64,000 nt of DNA from Calliopum simillimum. Taxonomy: Eukaryota; Arthropoda; Insecta; Diptera; Lauxaniidae. The notes under the pieces are model-generated. The model did not search any database. It worked only from the letters and a program-made list of their open reading frames with translations, and had not been told where the DNA came from. The stretch lies in the NCBI GenBank assembly GCA_951812925.1, contig OX638368.1, forward strand, positions 67,790,569-67,854,568, written 5' to 3'. Shown piece after piece: positions 23,010 to 33,769 of the stretch (within the stretch, counting starts at the first letter, position 1; every line of letters starts with the position of its first letter). A program made the translations under genes and the position numbers.

Positions 23010-23345
23010 TAATACACTTTGACTTGGAGGCGTTAAGGCAAAGACCGTTTTTCGACGCCCAATCATCAATAAGGGTGAGGTCAACACAAAGTTTAGAAAC
23101 GCACTCGGACACCGCGGTGGAATTTGTACTAATGTACACTTTCACATCATCTGCATATAAATGTAGTCTACAATGTTTAGTGATTTTGGTTATATCATTA
23201 ACATACATTGAGAAAAGTAAAGGTCCCAAAATGGAGCCTTGAGGAACACCTCTTAAAATAGGAAGAGAATTAGAAAGTGATTCTTTTATGCAGACTGCTT
23301 GATTTCTGTCCGATAGGTAAGAATTTAAGAGACAGCGTTTCCCGA
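23010..23345 (-). pseudogene. Non-LTR retrotransposon RT, palm domain fragment
   Basis: The minus-strand frame reads LLNSYLSDRNQAV, then RGVPQGSILGPLLFS, then LHLYADDVKVY. These are RT blocks 4 and 5 with the YADD catalytic motif of Jockey/CR1-like ORF2. Sequence upstream of about 23345 no longer matches RT, so the finger domain is lost. The element is broken at 23010 by mariner derivative 1 and resumes below 22302. Confidence 0.85.
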
Positions 23346-23424
23346 AAAATTAAACAAGTTTTGTAATTTCCAGCATAGTAGGTAGTGATCAAAAACCTGC
23401 ATTTTAAAAAAATTTGAGAATACT

Positions 23425-23740
23425 TATAGACTTTTTGCAGTTTTCACATACAATCATTGCATTCAGGCTGTAAAAGCCTTATCTGCTTAAATATTGATGC
23501 TTCAACTCAACTGCAACTATGCCAATATGAAAAATCAACGCATCCAATGACTCCAGGGAATGCAGATTTTCTAAAAAATAAATTTCTTTCTTCTTGCTTC
23601 TCGCCTTGCACGTTGCAAATGACTGTCTCAAATATTTTTAAAATTTCTTTTAAAACTGCTGAAACTTTTAACAAAGCCCAACTCAAAGTCATTCTCAACA
23701 CTTTTTTGATAGGAGCCATCAGCGAAAAAGCGTAGAGCAC
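23425..23740 (-). pseudogene. PIF/Harbinger transposase fragment
   Basis: On the minus strand, FFRKSAFPGVIGCVD matches the first catalytic block of Harbinger (DDE_Tnp_4) transposases, where the Asp follows GxIGC[IV]. Slightly downstream in a shifted frame, GFYSLNAMIVC matches the next conserved block. The two are separated by a frameshift and a stop, and both ends are truncated. This is independent of the Harbinger element at 54819-58527, whose N-terminal catalytic block I could not find. Confidence 0.65.
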
Positions 23741-25086
23741 AAACTAATTTCAATATCGGAGGAATGCAATAAAAACAAAAAATTATTTAATGATTTTTCA
23801 CAAATTAAAATGATTTTTAATTTTGCTTTTTAAGACTGCTATTTTTGAATATTCCATTAATACGAACTTGTACAGTCAAATTTGCAATGAACGACAACCG
23901 ACGCTACAAATATTAACTTGGAAATTAGTGACATATGTTTCGGCTATTACCACATACACATATATATATTTGCATATATATATGTACATTAGAGCGGATC
24001 AAATTGTTCGAAACTAAACTTTTTGACTTGGTAACATCCAGTTTCGGATTCTATGTCAAATTTCATGTAAAAAACTCATAGGGACCATATATGTGCGGTG
24101 AATTTCGAGGCGCCTTAAAATCGTTTGAAGTTTTGAGTGTGTTTTTCTACTGCGAGATTGTCTTTGAAAATTTAGATCTTCCGAACGATTTATTGTAGTT
24201 CAATGATCTTGGCTTCTTTGGAAAGGTGTTGTTGCGTTTTATCAATTTATGGCTAATTTTTTGAAAAACGTCATCGGGTTCTAAAGTTATGACCTTCTGA
24301 ATGAAGATATATGAAAAATTTATGCTAAATGTATTAGAAATCACATCTTCTTCGAATAAAAAATTTTAACTTTTTAATTTTTTTATAGTGCATAAAAGTA
24401 CCTTTCTTACGAGGGTCTATCCATCAAGATACAACTAGCCATTCCATAGCTATGACACTTTTGAATGATGTCAGTTGAGAACTTCATACAAAGTGTATTA
24501 AAAATCACATCTTCTTCGAAAAACAAAAATGTAACTTTAAAACGTATTTATAGCGCATAAAAACACCTTTCCAACGCAGGTCTGCTTTTCAAGATACGGC
24601 TAGCCATTCAATGAAAGTAGATTCTGAATTTAGTGTATGAACAAACGAAATATTTTTTCTGCTTATTTAGAAGCAAGTAGTTTAGTAGGTTTATTCACTA
24701 AATCCGTAATAGAGTGGTCATTTTTCATACGATCTTGGACCGCGAGGGCTCAAAATTTTTGTAATAAAATACCTTATTGAAGAAATTAATAAAATTTTTA
24801 CTTTCTAAATTTTTCAGTCCGGAAATGGGTTCTGTATAATATAGAGAGATATCCTTTCATTAAAGGCTTATAACTTGGAGAGAAGGGACTAAATGTAAAA
24901 ATGATTGAAATACGAATTTTTGGTGGTAGTTTTAGCTATCCGTATCAAATGACAAAAAATAGTTTTACTTTATGCTGTTTTAGTTATTTAGCATTAAGTA
25001 GGTCTCAAAAAAGTGTTTTCTTCACTTTTGGGAGGGAATAACTCAGCATCCTGACATGATACAAAAAAACCAAGCTCAGAGTCGTA

Positions 25087-25361
25087 ATAAGGAGATTCCA
25101 TTCTACCATAAACGGATATAAAAACCAAGGACGGAAAACTATGGTTGAACTGGACGGGGGTTAGAAGAAAAAGAAACTGGACCAATGAAATATAGGAGCA
25201 CCAAAAACTGAGCATATAGGTAAACCCAAAGTAACAAGAAATAGGATGTTGCCAGGATTTGCGGTGGTCCATTTTTTATCCCCTAACCTCCATTCAGTCC
25301 AACCATCGTTTCCCGTCCTCGGTTTTTAAAGCCGTTTATGGTAGAATGGAATCTCCTTATT
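25087..25361. mobile_element. Nested MITE in left arm of the hAT-like foldback
   Basis: Ends aataaggagattccattcta and complementary tagaatggaatctccttatt enclose 275 bp. The inner arms also pair (accaaggacggaaaactatg with catcgtttcccgtcctcgg). It is present in mirror image at 26561-26836, so it was in the arm before the palindrome formed or was copied by arm conversion. Confidence 0.6.
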
Positions 25362-26560
25362 CACGGTGCTTGTGGTAGAATTTAAATAAAATTTTGATGT
25401 ACCTCGGATTTTTTTGTAAATTCTTATTATAGATGTCAATAGAAGTTATTCTATGCAAAAAATAAAATTATAGAGGTGGCGCTTTTTCAAAGATAATCCC
25501 TTTTCCAATTGGGGCATTTTCCCATACAAAAAAATAAAATTTTTTTTTTAACTACATTGAACAAAAATCAAAATAATCACATTCGATGTGTTTTGCGATG
25601 CTTCACGCGAATCTGACCTCAGAATCGCTCTATCGTGTATAGTTTTTGAGATATTCTAATCTAAAAGCCGAAAAAAGTCGTTTTTTGCCATGTTTTGAAG
25701 CTATATAACTATGTAACATATCATTTATTCGTTAAATGTGGTTAAAATACTTGAAAGTCATGATCTTTTCCTTTAAAATCTAATTTAAATTATGTTTATA
25801 TCTTCATGCTTCTAAGAGATATCGTAGACCGAAATATTGGCTAAACGGGTTTTTTGCACTTTTGTTGTTACGTGTATAGCATACGGCTGAATTTTGAAAT
25901 GGTCGGTTCGTTAAACATGCTTAAAATGTGAAAGAAATTTTAGTTTCGTCAAATCTGGTAAACAACTTTAAAGTCCTAATTTTTGCCTTTAAAACCTAAT
26001 TTAAATTATGTTGATATCTTTTTTTTCGTCAAAGAGATCCTAACCTAAAAAGACACAAAAGTGCAAAAAACCCGTTTAGCCAATATTTCGGTCTACGATA
26101 TCTCTTAGAAGCATGAAGATATAAACATAATTTAAATTAGATTTAAAAGGAAAAGATCATGACTTTCAAGTATTTTAACCACATTTAACGAATAAATGAT
26201 ATGTTACATAGTTATATAGCTTCAAAACATGGCAAAAAACGACTTTTTTCGGCTTTTAGATTATAATATCTCAAAAACTATACACGATAGAGCGATTCTG
26301 AGGTCAGATTCGAGTGAAGCATCGCAAAACACATCGAATGTGATTATTTTGATTTTTGTTTAATGTAGTTAAAAAAAAAAAATTTTATTTTTTTGTATGG
26401 GAAAATGCCCCGATTGGAAAAGGGATTATCTTTAAAAAAGCGCCACCTCTATAATTTTATTTTTTGCATAGAATAACTTCTATTGACATCTATAATAAGA
26501 ATTTACAAAAAAATCTGAGGTACATCAAAATTTTATTTAAATTCTACCACAAGCACCGTG

Positions 26561-26836
26561 AATAAGGAGATTCCATTCTACCATAAACGGCTTTAAAAAC
26601 CGAGGACGGGAAACTATGGTTGGACTGAATGGAGGTTAGGGGATAAAAAATGGACCACCGCAAATCCTGGCAACATCCTATTTCTTGTTACTTTGGGTTT
26701 ACCTATATGCTCAGTTTTTGGTGCTCCTATATTTCATTGGTCCAGTTTCTTTTTCCTCTAACCCCCGTCCAGTTCAACCATAGTTTTCCATCCTTGGTTT
26801 TTATATCCGTTTATGGTAGAATGGAATCTCCTTATT
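26561..26836. mobile_element. Mirror copy of the nested MITE in the right arm
   Basis: Reverse complement of 25087-25361 with a few substitutions; same terminal aataaggagattccattcta. Confidence 0.6.
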
Positions 26837-27879
26837 ACGACTCTGAGCTTGGTTTTTTTGTATCATATCAGGATGCTGAGTTATTCTTTCCCAAAAGTGA
26901 AGAAAACACTTTTTTGAGACCTACTAAAAACTAAATAACTAAAACAGCATAAAGTAAAATTATTTTTTGTCATTTTATACCGATAGCTTAAACTACCACC
27001 AAAAATTCGTACTTTAATTATTTTTACATTTAGTCCCTTCTCTCCAAGTTTTAAGCCTTTAGTGAAAGGATATCTCTCAATATTATACAGAACCCATTTC
27101 CGGACTGAAAAATTTAGAAAGTAAAAATTTTATTTTATTATTTTCTTCAATAAGGTATTTTATTACAAAAATTTTGAGCCCTCGCGGTCCAAGATCGTAT
27201 GAAAAATGACCACTCTATTACGGATTTAGTGAATAAACCTACTAAATTACTTGCTTCTAAATAAGTAGAAAAAATATTTCGTTTGTTCATACACTAAATT
27301 CAGAATCTACTTTCATTGAAAAGATCATAACTTTTGAATGGCTAGCCGTATCTTGAAAAGCAGACCTGCGTTGGAAAGATATTTTTATGCGCTATAAAAA
27401 AGTTTAAAAGTTACATTTTTGTTTTTCGAAGAAGATGTGATTTTTAATACACTTTGTATGAAGTTCTCAACTGACTTCATTCAAAAGTCTCATAGCTTTA
27501 GAATGGCTAGTTGTAAATTTTTCATATATCCTTATTCAGAAGGTCATAACTTTAGAACCCGATGACGTTTTGCAAAAAATTAGCCATAAATTGATAAAAC
27601 GCAACAACACCTTTCCAAAGAAGCCAAGATCATTGCACTACAATAAATCGTTCGGAAGATCTAAATTTTCAAAGACAATCTCGCAGTAGAAAACAACACT
27701 CAAAACTTCAAACGATTTTAAGGCGCCTCGAAATTCACCGCACATATATGGTCCCTATGAGTTTTTTACATGAAATTTGACGTAGAATCCGAAACTGGAT
27801 GTTACCAAGTCAAAAAATGAATTGATCCTCTCTAATGTACATAGCCTCATCAGTCCTATTTTAGTTAATCTTTGCTTCT

Positions 27880-27952
27880 TACTAGAATCGAACCTGCAGC
27901 CTTCTGCATTCTAATGAAAGAGTGCAGCAGGCCTCTACCACTTAGGCCACGT
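27880..27952 (-). repeat. tRNA-like module, copy 1
   Basis: On the minus strand: TGGCCTAAGTGG (A-box-like), a GGCC/GGCC D-arm, and GGTTCGATTCT (B-box-like) about 35 nt further on. See the plus-strand copy at 29964-30037. The anticodon arm would have CTGCA/TGCAG with an oversized 14-nt loop and the acceptor stem is poor, so it is not a functional tRNA. Confidence 0.5.
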
Positions 27953-28366
27953 TACGGAACGATCTACCTCGTCAAAGATCCTCACATAAATAACACTGTT
28001 GTTGTTGTTATTTATGTAAGTACACTTGTTGCTATCAGCTGTATTCATTGGAAATATTTTCTTAATTGTTTATTATGTTGAATGCACTCTCAAATTTGGT
28101 TTTGAGACATGCTATCTTCCACAATTCACAATTAATATCCCACTGTTGTGGATTATTTGTCCACTGCTAGTGGGAATCTTGCTCTCGCAAGGTTATAATT
28201 GTAAATGTTAGAGTTCTAACATTAATAGGCGGGTTCACCTTTTCAATATTAAATGATTTTTCACAAATTAAAATGATTTTTAATTTTGCTTTTTAAGACT
28301 GCTATTTTTGAATATTCCATTAATACGAACTTGTACAGTCAAATTTGCAATGAACAACAACCGACG

Positions 28367-29235
28367 CACAGTGCGTTGAGCCCATACAAGCAATGGTCAA
28401 AAATAGGAGTGGTTGGATATCAATGAAATTTGGTACTATAAGTAATTTGGGGTCGCTGAGCTCAGAAATGATCTCAGATTTGTTGTAAACTTTATAGTTT
28501 TGCTAAAAACCAGTTATTTAGGACGATTTTCTTAAGGTCCATATATAACGATGATGAAAAAGTAATGTTTAATGTTAACAAATGAAATGTACGTAGTAGA
28601 AATAATGTTTTTTGTACTTGTGAGACCATTTGTGTTCATAAAAACAAAACAAAAATTTTCAACATAAATTTTATATTTCATACAAATTTTTCGTTTCAAG
28701 CATTTTTTAAAAAAAGAAAAGAAATATTTGTAGGACGAAGTAGGAAAAGTTATTTGCAGTTCTTGATTATATAGAATTCGAACTAGTAGATTAAGAAAAA
28801 AAACGGCACTTATTTTTATAAGATTTGTTTTTTTTTTCATCGAAAATTGTCAATTTCTGAAGTTTGTCATTTGATAATATCGTGAATTAAAACCACTACA
28901 ATATACATCAAATTATATATTTTCCAAAATTTCTTAGTTTTATTTATTTACTCAAATATTATTCATAATAAAAAACTTTACCTCGCTTAGTTTAATCAAA
29001 AGACAAATTTTTGATAATTATTTGTTTAAGAGAACCCAAAACGATGTGAATAAAACATGATTTTTTTTGAAAAATATCTCAACTTTGAAGTGTCACAGCG
29101 TAGCCAAAACTGAGTTTTTCCCCTAAATATTTTGTTTTTATTTTATTGATACAATTACCTGTCGATTGATATCAATATTATTAGGTTTCGAGTCACAAAA
29201 AATTTTGATTTTTGCCCACTAGCCAACGCAGTGTG
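28367..29235. mobile_element. Transib-like element T3 with asymmetric RSS-like ends
   Basis: The left end is CACAGTGCGTTG (28367-28378) and the right end, read inward, is CACACTGCGTTG. Flanks 28362-28366 and 29236-29240 are both CGACG. The left heptamer is followed by 23 nt ending TGG, then TCAAAAATA (28397-28405). The right heptamer is followed by 13 nt ending TGG, then GCAAAAATC (mirrored at 29207-29215). Uninterrupted sequences at 23890-23910, 29545-29560 and 30160-30175 keep a single CGACG, so the boundaries are proven by empty sites. The 869-bp body is AT-rich and has no transposase. Confidence 0.8.
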
Positions 29236-29368
29236 CGACGCTACAAATATTAACTTGGAAATTGGTGACATATGTTTCGGCTATTACCACATACACATAT
29301 ATATATTTGCATATATATATGTACATAGCCTCATCAGACCTATTTTAGTTAATCTTTGCTTCTTACTA

Positions 29369-29431
29369 GTGGTAGAGGCCTGCTGCACTCTTTCATTAGA
29401 ATGCAGAAGGCCGCAGGTTCGATTCTAGTAA
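29369..29431 (+). repeat. tRNA-like module, copy 2 (A-box truncated)
   Basis: Retains ggtagaggcctgctgcac through GGTTCGATTCT but lacks the TGGCCTAAG part. It sits at the axis of a local palindrome: cttcttactag on its left is mirrored by ctagtaagaag on its right. This shows a fold-back junction inside the composite. Confidence 0.45.
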
Positions 29432-29963
29432 GAAGCAAAGATTAACTAAAATAGGTCTGATGAGGCTATGTACATATATATATGCAAATATATATATGTG
29501 TATGTGGTAATAGCCGAAACATATGTCACCAATTTCCAAGTTAATATTTGTAGCGTCGGTTGTTGTTCATTGCAAATTTGACTGTACAAGTTCGTATTAA
29601 TGGAATATTCAAAAATAGCAGTCTTAAAAAGCAAAATTAAAAATCATTTTAATTTGTGAAAAATCATTTAATATTGAAAAGGTGTACCCGCCTATTAATG
29701 TTAGAACTCTAACATTTACAATTATAACCTTGCGAGAGCAAGATTCCCACTAGCAGTGGACAAATAATCCACAACAGTGGGATATTAATTGTGAATTGTG
29801 GAAGATAGCATGTCTCAAAACCAAATTTGAGAGTGCATTCAACATAATAAACAATTAAGAAAATATTTCCAATGAACACAGCTGATAGCAACAAGTGTAC
29901 TTACATAAATAACAACAACAGTGTTATTTATGTGAGGATCTTTGACGAGGTAGATCGTTCCGT

Positions 29964-30037
29964 AGCGTGGCCTAAGTGGTAGAGGCCTGCTGCACTCTTT
30001 CATTAGAATGCAGAAGGCTGCAGGTTCGATTCTAGTA
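29964..30037 (+). repeat. tRNA-like module, copy 3
   Basis: Contains gcgtggcctaagtggtagag (A-box-like TGGCCTAAGTGG), a GGCC/GGCC D-arm, CTGCA/TGCAG in the anticodon arm position, and caggttcgattctag (B-box GGTTCGATTCT). This looks like a tRNA-derived pol III promoter, as in SINE heads. A mutated host tRNA gene carried in the repeat is the alternative. The downstream sequence lacks a clear T-run terminator. Confidence 0.5.
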
Positions 30038-30210
30038 AGAAGCAAAGATTAACTAAAATAGGTCTGATGAGGCTATGTACATATATATATGCCAATATAT
30101 ATATGTGTATGTGGTAATAGCCGAAACGTATGTCACCAATTTCCAAGTTAATATTTGTAGCGTCGGTTGTTGTTCATTGCAAATTTGACTGTACAAGTTC
30201 GTATTAATGG

Positions 30211-30544
30211 AAAAAATATTATTTATTCAATCTATATATTCAGACACTGCTGTATATAATTTTTTAACGCAAAAATTTTCGCAAGAACATAGTCCTATTT
30301 TCAAACAAATTTGGGCATCCATTCTGCGCAGAAAAAAATGTTATAAGCAAAAAACATGAGCCTTCAGGAGAATAAAAAATGCTCCACGGGTTTTTCTCGG
30401 AAAGAAAAAGATATGATGGTGTGGGAATGAATCTAAATATCGATCGTATCTTACGTAAAAGTAATAAAAAAATGCGTATTTCGTTTCATAGATTATGAGT
30501 TTTATGAATTTGGCTGAAAATCATTACAACAATTTTCTTTAATA
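30211..30544. other. Unassigned AT-rich sequence
   Basis: No gene or repeat recognised between the composite and the Penelope-like element. Confidence 0.4.
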
Positions 30545-30744
30545 TTGTTTGTAGACTTTTTGCTCGATTAGTTCTGGTGCAATAAAATAAAACAAATTTT
30601 ATTCATTGCGTTTCTCCAACGTTTCGACGTTCATTGGCGTCATTCTCAAGGAGACTACATTTAATGATAAAACTTTTTTTAAACAAACAAAAAACATTTT
30701 ACTTAATTATCTACTTACAATTATTTTGTGTTTTCTTAAATAAT

Positions 30745-31362
30745 TTACTGTAATAAACTTCGTAATTTTTTTGTTTGATTTGTGAGCGCAAGTTTATATG
30801 CAGCACTCAGTCCGTCCGTGTCTATTTTTCCGTTTATTGTGTTTGTTATGTTTTGCTGAATTCGCAAGCTTTCTATAGTCAGTCTTGTTCTCTCTTTCTT
30901 TTCAATGTCTAGTATTGTGGCGTTCTTATAGTTGGCTTTATGATTAGTTTGAGTCAGATGTTGTGTAAGTGCTTTCGTCGCTGTTGTTTTCTTTTGTCTT
31001 GCATCGTTTTCGTGTTCCCCCAATCGTAAACCCAGTAAACGTTTTGTTTGACCAATATAAATTTTCTTGCAAGTTTCATTTTCATTGCCTTTGCATTCTA
31101 TTTTATAAACAACATTACTTTGTTGTTCTTTTTCTATTTTGTCTTTTTTGTTTGAGTATATTGTTCTAAGTGTTTTTTGTGGTTTATATGCATATGTGAT
31201 TTTATTATTATGTGGTATTATTTTGTTTAGTATGTGACTGTTTGTTAATTGTGGTATGAATGTCATACTAAGGTATCTATAACTTTTGGTTTGTTGGGCA
31301 ATAATGTTTGGGCTATTGAGTTTTTTCAAAATTTGATTTATTAAATTGTTAATGAGACTCAT
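30745..31362 (-). pseudogene. Penelope-like GIY-YIG endonuclease domain
   Basis: This 205-codon open frame has the GIY-YIG core VVYKIECKGNENETCKKIYI and then GQTKRLLGLRLGEHENDA. The Gly-Gln-Thr-Lys, Arg and His of that family are visible, followed by ALTQHLTQTNHKAN. This domain nicks target DNA in Penelope-like elements. The N-terminal 70 residues correspond to the linker after the RT. The frame itself is intact, but the start Met is probably internal to the original polyprotein and upstream RT sequence is frameshifted. Confidence 0.85.
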
Positions 31363-32182
31363 AGGAAAATCATTTTTATGCAGAATGGTTTTAATTCTGT
31401 TTTTGTTTTCTTCTAGAAATTCTGGATCACTTATTTTGAAAATTTTTTGAATTAGATTATTAGCTGTATTTATTTTTTGGTGGCGGGGATGGTGAGAGTG
31501 GTAGTTTATGAGTCTGTCTGAGGCAATTTCCTTAGAATACCAGTTAAATTTGATTTTTTTGTCTACTTTGTGGAGTTTGACATCTAGGCATGCGATGCTG
31601 TTGTTTTTTTCCGTTTCTGTCGTAAATTTTTGTGTGTTGTGTATTTAAAGTTCTTAATATTTTGTCCATGTCTTTGGTTTTGATTATGACCAAAATGTCA
31701 TCTACATATTTGTTTATGTATTTTATGTGTATGTTTTCATTTGTTAGTTCTGTTATGCTGTCTTCAATAATTTGGTCCAGTATAATGTCCGCTATTGTCG
31801 GAGAAAGGTTTGATTATAAAAAATATTATTGTAGCAAAAATAGTTATTTTCTATTAAACAAAATTCTAAAATTTCTTTAAATTTTTCATTTAATTTTTAT
31901 TGCAAATTGGACAGGAATGTTCGTAAAAAGGGAAACTACATCAAAGGAAACAAGATTTTCGTCGTCTTCTACTTCCATATTTTGGAGCCTGTCTTTTAGT
32001 TCAAATGCGTTTTTTATATTGAAATTTTCAGATACCAAACTTTTTAAAATAAAGCCAATATGTTTTGACAATTGGTAGCATGGAACATTTGTCGAAGAAG
32101 ATATTGGCCTGAGAGGCATGTTAGGTTTGTGGAGTTTTGGACGTCCGTATAGACGAGGGGCATTTGGAGCTGTGCATGTCAA
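31363..32182 (-). pseudogene. Penelope-like reverse transcriptase, frameshifted
   Basis: At 31886-32182 the minus strand encodes APRLYGRPKLHKPNMPLRPI and LVSFDVVSLFTNIP, the fingers-to-palm blocks typical of Penelope-like RT, with Asp in SFDVVSLF. The next block, around 31690-31720, reads YVDDILVI in another frame (the catalytic Asp pair), interrupted by stops. At least two frameshifts and a deletion of the intervening region separate the blocks. The element is dead. Confidence 0.8.
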
Positions 32183-32245
32183 TTTTTGTTTTAATTTTAT
32201 GCACCAGAACTAATTGACCAAAAAGTCTACAAACAATATTTAACA

Positions 32246-32510
32246 ATATTAAATTGGTCCAAAATTCAAAATTCAATTTTCTTTAATGTTCTCAAATCAT
32301 TACCGCAAAGTTGAAGTCATAACTGCATCTTATGTCTGGATTGTTATATTCTGTTTTTTATTGAACCTTATTATCCTTACGGGCTCTGAAAAATTTTCAA
32401 TCTAACATACATAGTATCGGATCCAGCATTTTGATCAACAGGAGAAACTCAAAATAAAATCAAAATAAAAAAAAGATTCGAGAGTTATAAAAATAGCGAT
32501 AATTATTTCG
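32246..32510. other. Unassigned AT-rich sequence
   Basis: Flanks the Penelope-like element; no feature seen. Confidence 0.35.
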
Positions 32511-33254
32511 TATATGGGGAAATCTCAGCATGTGTGGACTTCGGTGTGAATGGGTCTCGGTTCGCCGAGTCAGCACCCGTTGCATTTCCCATCCATTCCA
32601 ACATGTCTGGGACACTTATTGGATGATGTTAAATACAAAAACATGCGTGTGCTACCGCCTGGAAGCTTTATTTTTATTTTTTTTTGCCGAAATTCGAGCA
32701 AAATCCACAAATTTTGAGTGTGAATTGAATAATCTGCTTCCGTTATTGAGCCATAACTTTTGAGGCGGTTCAGCAAATTGTTTTGGGCTTTTAGTATCTT
32801 TAACATGAATGTTAAGACGTAAGAAAAACTGCATCCCGTTGATGTGCCTCAGGTAGAACGCTAGATATGGGTCTCCAAAGTTGTGTGAATGGTTTTTACC
32901 CAAAATCTGGTAATTTTCGGTTTCGAACAAGCTGCTCTGGGGGCGATTATTTTTTCGCAATATTTCTCATGAAATATGATTTCTTAATATTATGACTAAA
33001 AGTTATATCCAGATAAAAGGGTGTGCCACCACTGGTTCGGTGGTAACACATTTGAGAAGAAGCTCAAATGTCGATTTTTCATGCGAAATTACGTCTAAAA
33101 AAATGGTATTTTGAGGGGCACAAAAATCCGAAGGCACAAAATTGTCTCAAACCTTGCGAAATCATTGGACCTAGGGCCAATGAATATGTAAAAAAATCGC
33201 CCCTCAGTACATACTTCAACAATGGCTAATATGTACAATTTTTTAAGGTTCATC

Positions 33255-33720
33255 TATATATACAATGACTGTGTGTGTGTGTGAAGCATTATCACTCAGA
33301 AACTACAAAGCCAATTGAGCTAAAATTTTGGGAATGAGTATATCTCAGGTATGGAAATGTGTTTATGCTATACACGAAGGTTTCCGAAGATCACCCGAAG
33401 AATATCTGGGTACACAGGAGGGAAAATATCTATTGCGAACTTTCATCAAGTTTTAATTGATAATTTTCTGGGCCACCCGAAGTTTGCCGAAGGTCACCCG
33501 AAGGCTTAATAGTAAAAACGAAGAATATCTAGGTATACAAGAGAGAAAAAATCTTTACTGATAGTTTTTTGAAATATTCGAAGGTTCCCAAAGGTCACCC
33601 GAAGGCTTCATACTCAAAACGAAGAATACGAGAGGAAAAATATATACATATGACGAACTATCAAAAAACCTTAACTAATAGTTTTCTGTGACACCCGAAG
33701 ATTTCCGAAGGTCACAAAAA
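33255..33720 (+). repeat. Short (TG)n tract followed by an acccgaag tandem array
   Basis: A tgtgtgtgtgtg run at about 33271-33284 precedes roughly three diverged units of about 110 bp. Each is built on cgaaggttcccaaaggtcacccgaaggctt-like sequence and gaagaatatctgggtacac. Bodies of this kind occur in short insect non-autonomous repeats. No protein is encoded. Confidence 0.6.
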
Positions 33721-33769
33721 ATTATACGATCGTTAGATATGAAATATACTTTACGACCTTTTCTCACAT

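Larger units (their letters stand above)
23990..27834. mobile_element. 3.8-kb hAT-like foldback element
   Basis: The ends are TAGAGCGGATCAA and, on the other side, the complement of TAGAGAGGATCAA. Flanks 23982-23989 and 27835-27842 are both ATGTACAT, an 8-bp duplication. TAGNG ends with 8-bp duplications fit hAT. Arms of about 1.8 kb (23990-25863 and 26055-27834) are close reverse complements, leaving an unpaired centre of about 190 bp. The arms include a nested MITE and a module shared with 18650-20552. The paired frames at 24994-25272 and 26650-26934 are mirror copies of arm sequence. No transposase. Confidence 0.8.
23780..30210. repeat. Composite of mirrored copies of one repeat (tRNA-like module plus flanks)
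   Basis: One sequence block (word actgctatttttgaatattcc, then cgttcattgc-like, then accacatacacatatata, tagttaatctttgcttctta, tRNA-like module) occurs at 23815-23989 plus 27843-28250 (+), at 28250-28366 plus 29236-29370 (+), at 29432-29960 (-), and at about 30046-30210 (-). The first copy is split by the hAT-like foldback and the second by element T3. The stretch 28030-28250 mirrors 29690-29900. Identical short frames on the two strands are products of this mirroring and not genes. Confidence 0.7.
30545..32245 (-). mobile_element. Penelope-like retroelement, 5'-truncated
   Basis: It carries the RT and GIY-YIG domains characteristic of Penelope-like elements in the order expected on the minus strand. 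The outer sequences form an inverted repeat: tttgtagactttttgctcga and tagttctggtgcataaa-type words at 30550-30582 are mirrored at 32196-32235. Inverted terminal copies fit the mixed-orientation terminal repeats known for these elements. The N-terminal part of the RT is missing. Confidence 0.8.

Noticed and set aside
24994..26934. Pair of nearly identical 92- and 94-codon frames on opposite strands
   Set aside because: They are mirror images produced by the arms of the hAT-like foldback, and they run through nested MITE sequence.
28026..29894. Identical 61-codon frames at 28026-28211 (+) and 29709-29894 (-)
   Set aside because: They lie in mirrored copies of a non-coding repeat; identity reflects the duplication and not selection on a protein.
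29964..30037. Functional tRNA gene
   Set aside because: Oversized anticodon loop and poor acceptor pairing despite good A and B boxes.
32570..32960. Overlapping frames of 77-102 codons as genes
   Set aside because: No recognisable motifs, both strands open, and located within a TIR element with a repeat body.
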